Shown: positions 58,436-64,000 of the stretch, in pieces
Layout of the letters: each line of letters starts with the position of its first letter
How positions within the stretch are numbered: position 1 is the first letter of the stretch
Source of the DNA: Staphylococcus sp. Marseille-Q5304
GTDB lineage: Bacteria > Bacillota > Bacilli > Staphylococcales > Staphylococcaceae
NCBI RefSeq assembly: GCF_943737015.1
Contig: NZ_CALSFP010000001.1
Coordinates: forward strand, 1,612,001 to 1,676,000
DNA length: 64,000 nucleotides
Direction: 5' to 3'
Translations under genes and position numbers: made by a program
Notes under the pieces: model-generated
What the model saw: only the letters and a program-made list of their open reading frames with translations
What the model was told of the DNA's origin: nothing
Databases searched by the model: none

Positions 58436-60403
58436 TTATTCATTCATTGACTTTGAAGCGTCAAGTTCATTATCAGTTACTTTAGGTTTAAGTACACCGT
58501 AAATGATTGCTGAAACAATTGAACCAATTACAATTGCTATTAGCGCTGACAAAATATGATCTAAATGGTTAATGTTCGTACCAATAATTACAAAGATACC
58601 ACCATGAGGCGCTTGTATTGTTGAACCTAATCCAAGTGCAATCGCACCAGCTACACCTGAACCAACCATCATTGAAGGAATCACTCTTAAAGGATCAGCT
58701 GCCGCAAATGGAATTGCACCTTCTGTAATAAATGAGAGTCCCATAACATAGTTTGGTAAAATTGATCCTCGTTGCTCTTTCGTGAATTTCTTTTTAAAAA
58801 TTAACATCGCAGTTGCAATAGCCATTGGAGGTACCATTCCTCCAATCATAGCTGCTGTAATTGGCGCTGCATTACCTTCAGTTAAAGCTGCAGTCGCAAA
58901 GACATATGCGGCTTTGTTGAAAGGACCACCCATATCGATTGCCATCATTGCACCGATAACTAATCCTAATAACATGATGTTAGAGCCAAATAAACTATCT
59001 AAACCGTTAAGTAATGTATTATTTAACCATGATGCAGGTGGGTTAACGACATAAATCATTAGTAATCCACTAATTAGAACAGAAAATACGGGATAAATTA
59101 ATGTCGGTTTTAAACCTTCCAATGCTTGTGGTAAATAACTCGCAAGTTTTTTAATACCTTGAGTTAAGTAACCAGCTAAGAAACCAGCTAGAATACCACC
59201 AATAAAGCCTGAATCACCATTGGCTGCTAACATACCACCAACTAAACCTGCAGCGAAACCAGGTTTATCCGCGATGCTTCGAGCGATGTAACCCGCAAGC
59301 ACTGGTATAATAAGTAAGAATGCACTGTTTTTACCGATATTCCATAATTGTTCTGCGAAAGCATTATGTTCAGAGCTTTTTGGATCAAAAGAGTTTGGAC
59401 CTATAATAAATACAAGTGCCATAATGATACCACCTGCTATTACGAGCGGTAACATATTAGAAACACCATTCATGAGATGTTTATAAATTGTTTTTCCGAC
59501 ACTTTGTTTCTCATTGCTTTCAGTATAGCTGCTTTGGCTATCTCCTTTTGCAACAAATGGTTTACGAGAACGATCTTGTGCCATATTTATTAATGTTTCA
59601 GGACGTTTAATACCATCAGCCACTGGCACTTCTACAACATTTTTTCCATCAAATCGATCAGTATCTACATGTACATCAGCTGCTACGATAATTCCTGTAG
59701 CACGTGCTATATCTTCATCTGTAAGGTGATTTTTGATACCACCTGAACCGTTTGTTTCGACTTTTATTTTAACGTCCATTTTTTCTGCTTGTTTCTTCAA
59801 AGCATCACGTGCCATATATGTGTGCGCAATTCCAGTAGGACAAGCTGTGACAGCCAAAATGTATGGTTCATCTTTATCAGTTTCTTCCGTTGAAGAAGCA
59901 TTGGTTGTAGCTGAAGCTTGTTGTTCTGCTTCTTCATCTTCAGTTGCCTCATCATCAGCTTTATCAATAATTTGTAATACTTCCTCTGGAGATTTAGCAT
60001 CTAATAATTGTGCGCGAACATGCTCATCCATAAGAATACCTGAGAGTTTCGCCAGTGCATCTAAATGCGTTTGAGCACCACCTTCTGGCGCAGCAATCAT
60101 AAAGAATAAATGTGCAGGTTGCATATCTAAACTTTGATAATCGATGCCCTTTTTAGATTTACCGAATGCTATCGCTGGTGAATCAACTGCAGCTACTTTG
60201 GCATGTGGAATAGCAATCCCTTCACCAATACCTGTTGTACTTTGCGCTTCACGGTTATGAATCGCTTCTTTAAAAGCTTTAACATCGTTAAGTTTTCCTG
60301 CATGATTTAACTGATTCCCTAATTCTTCAATAACACCATCTTTATCATTTGCAGATAAATCCATCGCAATGGTTGATTGCGTCAATAATTCTGTAATTCT
60401 CAT
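58436..60403 (-). CDS. fruA: Fructose-specific PTS enzyme IIABC
   Basis: A 655-residue permease that imports fructose as fructose-1-phosphate. Domain order is EIIA (1-150; phospho-histidine in GIAIPHAKVAAV near residue 65), EIIB (about 180-280; phospho-cysteine in AVTACPTGIAHTYMA), EIIC (310-645; about nine helices). The A-B linker is low-complexity and acidic (DEATEDEEAEQQASATTNASS). The start ATG 60403 lies 2 bases after the fruK stop. Confidence 0.96.
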   Translation of the reverse strand: MRITELLTQSTIAMDLSANDKDGVIEELGNQLNHAGKLNDVKAFKEAIHNREAQSTTGIGEGIAIPHAKVAAVDSPAIAFGKSKKGIDYQSLDMQPAHLFFMIAAPEGGAQTHLDALAKLSGILMDEHVRAQLLDAKSPEEVLQIIDKADDEATEDEEAEQQASATTNASSTEETDKDEPYILAVTACPTGIAHTYMARDALKKQAEKMDVKIKVETNGSGGIKNHLTDEDIARATGIIVAADVHVDTDRFDGKNVVEVPVADGIKRPETLINMAQDRSRKPFVAKGDSQSSYTESNEKQSVGKTIYKHLMNGVSNMLPLVIAGGIIMALVFIIGPNSFDPKSSEHNAFAEQLWNIGKNSAFLLIIPVLAGYIARSIADKPGFAAGLVGGMLAANGDSGFIGGILAGFLAGYLTQGIKKLASYLPQALEGLKPTLIYPVFSVLISGLLMIYVVNPPASWLNNTLLNGLDSLFGSNIMLLGLVIGAMMAIDMGGPFNKAAYVFATAALTEGNAAPITAAMIGGMVPPMAIATAMLIFKKKFTKEQRGSILPNYVMGLSFITEGAIPFAAADPLRVIPSMMVGSGVAGAIALGLGSTIQAPHGGIFVIIGTNINHLDHILSALIAIVIGSIVSAIIYGVLKPKVTDNELDASKSMNE

Positions 60404-60405
60404 GT

Positions 60406-61329
60406 TTATACACTCCCATCTAATGCGCTAATTGTAACTTTGTCTTTAACTTCTAATATAGATTGATATGTTGCTAAATCATCGTTAAACGCTGTAGCTG
60501 ATCCCGAAGCCACTGCTTGTTTAAATGATTCTTCGATTGAAAGACCTGATTCTAAACCTGCAACCATGCCTGCAACTGTGCTGTCTCCTGCACCAACTGT
60601 GTTGATCACTTTATCTATAGGCACTTCAGCTTTATAACTATTTTTATGATCAACGTAAATTGCACCTGCACCACCGAGCGTGATTATGACTGACTGTGCA
60701 CCTTGGTCTATAATTTGTCGAGCATATTTAATCACTTCTTCATCTGATTTAATCGTCGTATCAAACATATCTTCGAGTTCATCTTTGTTCGGTTTAATAA
60801 ATAAAGGCTGATATTCTAATACAGACTTCACTAAATCTTTTTCCGCATCTACTACTAACTTCGCACCTGTTTCATATGTGATTTGAGCTATTTGTTTATA
60901 CGCATCATCAGGTATACTCTTTGGGACGCTACCTGAAACAATGACAACATCATGTTCTTTCGTTTTTCTCATTTGATTTAATAATGTTTCAAATTGCTCA
61001 TGACTAACAGTTGGGCCAGGTGTATTTATTTCTGTTTCAACCTGTGTTTTAAGTTTGACGTTAATCCGTGTATCTTCATCAATATGCACAAAATTATTTG
61101 CAATTGATGCATTTTGTAATGTATCGATAATAAATTGTCCCGGAAACCCACCAACAAAACCTAATGCAGTCGAATGGACATTTAATGTTTTCAATACACG
61201 CGATACGTTAATTCCCTTACCTCCTGCGAATTTCTGCGTATCTGTAACGCGATTTAACCTACCCAACTCAAAGTCTTCTGACACCATGATATAGTCTATC
61301 GATGGATTAAAAGTAACGGTATAAATCAT
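60406..61329 (-). CDS. fruK: 1-phosphofructokinase
   Basis: A 307-residue PfkB-family sugar kinase turning fructose-1-phosphate into fructose-1,6-bisphosphate. PfkB signatures are KFAGGKGINVSRVLKTL and NTVGAGDSTVAGMVAG with the catalytic aspartate. The start ATG 61329 overlaps the fruR stop by 4 bases (ATGA), typical of tight operon coupling. Confidence 0.95.
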   Translation of the reverse strand: MIYTVTFNPSIDYIMVSEDFELGRLNRVTDTQKFAGGKGINVSRVLKTLNVHSTALGFVGGFPGQFIIDTLQNASIANNFVHIDEDTRINVKLKTQVETEINTPGPTVSHEQFETLLNQMRKTKEHDVVIVSGSVPKSIPDDAYKQIAQITYETGAKLVVDAEKDLVKSVLEYQPLFIKPNKDELEDMFDTTIKSDEEVIKYARQIIDQGAQSVIITLGGAGAIYVDHKNSYKAEVPIDKVINTVGAGDSTVAGMVAGLESGLSIEESFKQAVASGSATAFNDDLATYQSILEVKDKVTISALDGSV

Positions 61330-62081
61330 ATTGTTTCCCCCGTAAATTGATATTTTTCAAAATAATCTCGTTGTACTGTTGCAACAGCCTTTTTAGAAGT
61401 TACAATTTCTATATCTTCTTGAAGTGAAACTTGGGCAAAATAAACTTTATTGAACTTTGAATAATCTGCTAATATAAATATCTGTGAACCCAACTCAATA
61501 GCATGAGTCTTTATAAGGGCTTCTTGTTCATCAGGCGTCGTCAATCCATGCTTTAAATCAATACCATTGATTCCCATAAATACTTTGTCAAAGCGGTAAC
61601 GATTTAAAGTAGATAGTGCGCTGGCACCAACTGCGGCAAGCGTTGTTGATTTAATTTCTCCACCAATCATCAACGTCTTAATACCTTGCTTTAATAGTTC
61701 TTCTACATGTGTTAAACCATTAGTTACAACGATAATATCTTTCGCAGTAATATAAGGTATCATTTCAAGTGTCGTTGAACCGGCATTTAAATAGACACAA
61801 TCGTTATCATTTATTTGAAGTGCAGCTAACCTACCTATTTCTTGTTTTTCTCTAATATTTGTACTCCGTTTATCTGCTAAATTAGGTTCAAACACTGTAG
61901 TTTGATTCAAAGTTGCACCACCATGCACACGCTTAAGTTTCCCCATCTGTTGTAACTTAGATAAATCACGTCTAACCGTTGAAGCACTACAATGCGTTCT
62001 ATCTACTAATTCATTCAAAGTTAAAAAGTCTTTCTTCGCTAATTCATTTAAGATTAAACTTTGTCGTTTTTCTGAAATCAT
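61326..62081 (-). CDS. fruR: DeoR family repressor of the fructose operon
   Basis: A 251-residue regulator: N-terminal DeoR helix-turn-helix (LNELVDRTHCSASTVRRDLSKL, about 19-40) and a sugar-phosphate-sensing C-domain (YLNAGSTTLEMIPY, VVTNGLTHVEELL). By analogy with other Firmicutes its inducer is probably fructose-1-phosphate. The start ATG 62081 follows GAGGTGAAACG. It is the first gene of fruR-fruK-fruA, so it is likely autoregulated. Confidence 0.93.
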   Translation of the reverse strand: MISEKRQSLILNELAKKDFLTLNELVDRTHCSASTVRRDLSKLQQMGKLKRVHGGATLNQTTVFEPNLADKRSTNIREKQEIGRLAALQINDNDCVYLNAGSTTLEMIPYITAKDIIVVTNGLTHVEELLKQGIKTLMIGGEIKSTTLAAVGASALSTLNRYRFDKVFMGINGIDLKHGLTTPDEQEALIKTHAIELGSQIFILADYSKFNKVYFAQVSLQEDIEIVTSKKAVATVQRDYFEKYQFTGETI

Positions 62082-62104
62082 CGTTTCACCTCATCTTCAA
62101 ATTC

Positions 62105-62166
62105 ATTATAATGAATCCGCTTTCATATTTCAATCACTTTTTATCAAAAACAATCAAAATCAATCA
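62105..62166 (-). promoter_or_regulatory. fruR promoter with four phased FruR operator repeats
   Basis: Minus-strand promoter TTGAAA (62128-62133) - 17 bases - TATAAT (62105-62110). The hexamers TGATTG, TGATTG, TGATAA, TGATTG lie at 62161, 62151, 62141 and 62131, exactly 10 bases apart, one of them touching the -35. I recall a four-repeat 10-bp FruR site in Lactococcus, consistent with this. Confidence 0.8.
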
Positions 62167-62194
62167 TTTTTCTGACAACTTTTTGAACAAATAA

Positions 62195-62234
62195 AAAATC
62201 ACAAAGCGCATATTTATTTACGCCTTGTGATTGA
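62195..62234 (-). terminator. Terminator after the ABC-2 permease gene
   Basis: AATCACAAAGCG pairs with CGCCTTGTGATT with one mismatch; minus-strand T-tract TTTTTTATTT follows. Confidence 0.85.
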
Positions 62235-62254
62235 ATACTATTAAGTTCTTTAAT

Positions 62255-63349
62255 TTATACTTTTCTATAACGTTTCAAACCAATAATATTTAATAAAGTA
62301 AATACTCCAATAAATAACAATAGTACAGCAAGATCTACCCAAATATGGGCGAGCCCCTGACCTTTGATCATTACATCAGTTAGTCCTTCACCACCATATC
62401 TTAATGGGAAAGCATAACTAATTGAACTAATCCACTTTGGAATATTATCTAAAGGAATAATACCCGATAAGAACACTTGTGGTATAACAACAATAGGTAT
62501 AAATTGAATCATTTGAAATTCTGAATTAGCAAATGTTGATACAAATATACCGATAGCTAGAGCCGTTAAAGCAATCAGTATGTTAGTAAGTAACACCCAA
62601 CCGATACTACCGTGAATATCAATTTTTAATAGGTAAATAGAGTACAGGACGATGATAAGCGTTTGAATGATAGCAAATAAACCATAACCTGCCATATAAC
62701 CAAAAACGATTTCACTTCTTTTAATTGATGTAGCCAACAATCTCTCTAAAGTTCCATTTGTTCGTTCTCTTAATAATGCAATTCCAGAAATTAAAAATAC
62801 AAAGAAAAATACGAAAACACCTATTAGAATAGGAAATAACTTATCAAAGTATGTGCTATTTGCATCACCATATAAATAGTGATGTTTTAATTTCATATCC
62901 TCTGAGGTATGTTGTTTGTTTTGCTTTAGCTGAGGTGGTAGTTTTTGCATGACATGAGCCATATTTTGCATTTTATCTTTCTGAAGAGTGCTTGCTAATA
63001 TTTGTTTGGTAGAAACAGTATGGTTAGGATCTTCATTTTTATAAGTAATGTTTAAATGTTTACCGTCTTTTTCTATATAGGCATCTAGGTTATCGTCTTC
63101 AATCGTTTCTTTAATAGAATTAGGATGGTTAACTGTTTTCGTATCAACTTTATCTGAAGGAAAAGCATTAACTATTTTATTTGGTACATTTCTATTCACG
63201 CCAATTTTCAAATCAGATTCAGTATTTGTATCAAATATAAAATACATTAACGTCAAAACTAAGAGCGGCGCTAAAAACATTAACGCTAATGTTCTTTTAT
63301 CACGTAACAATTCCTTAATAACTCTTATAAAAACTGCTTTTAACCTCAT
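62255..63349 (-). CDS. ABC-2 type transporter permease
   Basis: A 364-residue permease with one N-terminal helix (19-39), a large extracellular region (40-165, many K/N/H), then five helices. GIALLRERTNGTLERLLATSIKRSEI is the ABC-2 signature, and VFLSGIIPLDNIPKWI is typical. Members export drugs, lipids or lantibiotics; the substrate is not evident. It overlaps the ATPase gene by 4 bases. Confidence 0.88.
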   Translation of the reverse strand: MRLKAVFIRVIKELLRDKRTLALMFLAPLLVLTLMYFIFDTNTESDLKIGVNRNVPNKIVNAFPSDKVDTKTVNHPNSIKETIEDDNLDAYIEKDGKHLNITYKNEDPNHTVSTKQILASTLQKDKMQNMAHVMQKLPPQLKQNKQHTSEDMKLKHHYLYGDANSTYFDKLFPILIGVFVFFFVFLISGIALLRERTNGTLERLLATSIKRSEIVFGYMAGYGLFAIIQTLIIVLYSIYLLKIDIHGSIGWVLLTNILIALTALAIGIFVSTFANSEFQMIQFIPIVVIPQVFLSGIIPLDNIPKWISSISYAFPLRYGGEGLTDVMIKGQGLAHIWVDLAVLLLFIGVFTLLNIIGLKRYRKV

Positions 63350-64000
63350 TGTTCCACCTTCTTTTCAGCTTTAATAAAGACTTCTTCAATGGAATCAACT
63401 TCAAATTTAGCTTTGAGTGTCTCAGGTGTGCCCATCGTAAATAACTGACCATCAACAATAAGACCGATATAATCACAACGTTCAGCTTCGCTCATCACAT
63501 GTGTTGTGACGATGACAGACTTATTGTTGCGCGTAAGATGGTTTAACTGTTTCCAAATATCTTTTCTTAAACTTGGGTCGATACCTACTGTTGGTTCATC
63601 TAAAATAATGAGGTCAGGATTAGAAAGTAAAGTGATTGCTAATGAAAGTCGACGTTTCATCCCACCTGAAAATGTAGAAACAATTTGGTCAAGTTCTTGT
63701 TCTAAATTAACAAGGTTCATCGTTTCAGATATAGCATTTTTTAATACCTTACCTTTGATTCCTTTTAAATTTCCGAAAAACTCCAAATTTTCGCGAGCTG
63801 ACAATGATTCATATAACGCATCGCTTTGGCCCATATAACCAATGTCATTTAACACTTTTCGATTAGGGATAGTTTGATTAAATAAAGTGGCTTGCCCACC
63901 ATCCAGTTTCTCCATACCCATCAGGCATTTAATTGTAGTCGTTTTGCCAGAACCACTTGGTCCAATTAATCCTAATATTTCACCTGAAGATAGTTCAATA
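63346..64000 (-). CDS. ABC exporter ATPase, C-terminal part (start beyond the window)
   Basis: About 218 codons are visible. Walker A GPSGSGKTT lies near 63950, signature STFSGGMKRRLSLA, Walker B LIILDEPTVGIDP and switch histidine VTTHVMSE follow. This is a DrrA/CcmA-type exporter ATPase paired with the downstream permease. The N-terminus lies past the right edge. Confidence 0.9.
   Translation of the reverse strand, partial: IELSSGEILGLIGPSGSGKTTTIKCLMGMEKLDGGQATLFNQTIPNRKVLNDIGYMGQSDALYESLSARENLEFFGNLKGIKGKVLKNAISETMNLVNLEQELDQIVSTFSGGMKRRLSLAITLLSNPDLIILDEPTVGIDPSLRKDIWKQLNHLTRNNKSVIVTTHVMSEAERCDYIGLIVDGQLFTMGTPETLKAKFEVDSIEEVFIKAEKKVEQ

Overview
This is an AT-rich stretch of a Firmicutes chromosome. 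Gene content and protein sequences point firmly to a Staphylococcus: GdpS, LtaS of exactly 646 residues, FakB1, the comF-hpf-secA-prfB block, and the fruRKA-nagA-mpfA block. I cannot name the species. From memory of the S. aureus map, two landmarks of this region are missing (saePQRS and sstABCD), so a coagulase-negative species is likely. The window is core housekeeping chromosome. I see no phage, insertion sequence, CRISPR array, tRNA or rRNA.

Layout. 1-10 kb, almost all minus strand: 5' part of uvrB, csbA, an HD-domain nucleotidase, prfB with its programmed frameshift, secA, hpf, comFC, comFA and fakB1. 10-16.5 kb: an IMPACT-family gene, tarO (teichoic acid initiation), gdpS, a split ThrE-type exporter and pepT. 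16.6-25.6 kb: a divergent glycerate kinase, bacilliredoxin BrxC, a coiled-coil lipoprotein, GrpB, murB, two small orphans and the nrdIEF class Ib ribonucleotide reductase operon behind paired NrdR boxes. 26-32 kb: a DMT transporter, queF, two tandem DtpT-type peptide transporters with CodY-like boxes, and a lipid kinase. 32-44 kb: a deoxynucleotidase, hisC, an ABC importer with a fused permease/binding protein (possible ergothioneine transporter), recQ, an ABC-F ATPase, zupT and ltaS. 44.7-49 kb: pabABC folate genes in one operon with a small membrane protein and pxpB/pxpC (kipI/kipA). 49-51 kb: queCDE behind a preQ1-I riboswitch. 51-58 kb: membrane proteins, csbB, an aldo/keto reductase, mpfA and nagA. 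58-62 kb: fruRKA behind four helically phased operator repeats. 62.2-64 kb: an ABC-2 exporter running off the right edge.

Functional links. queF (27 kb) completes the preQ1 pathway started by queCDE (49-51 kb). tarO, murB, ltaS and csbB all serve the envelope. comFA/comFC sit in the same neighbourhood as in Bacillus (degV/comF/hpf/secA/prfB).

The most interesting unexplained material is intergenic: (a) a family of at least six two-hairpin modules used as terminators in both orientations; (b) an ~80-bp hairpin element with compensatory arm changes, once at 11.0 kb and in a 133-bp-period tandem array at 53.9-54.2 kb; (c) a leader in front of mpfA with two mini-ORFs and a GAAA-capped hairpin between Shine-Dalgarno (SD) and start; (d) a 22-bp perfect palindrome over the likely gdpS promoter. 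I found no convincing new multi-gene system.
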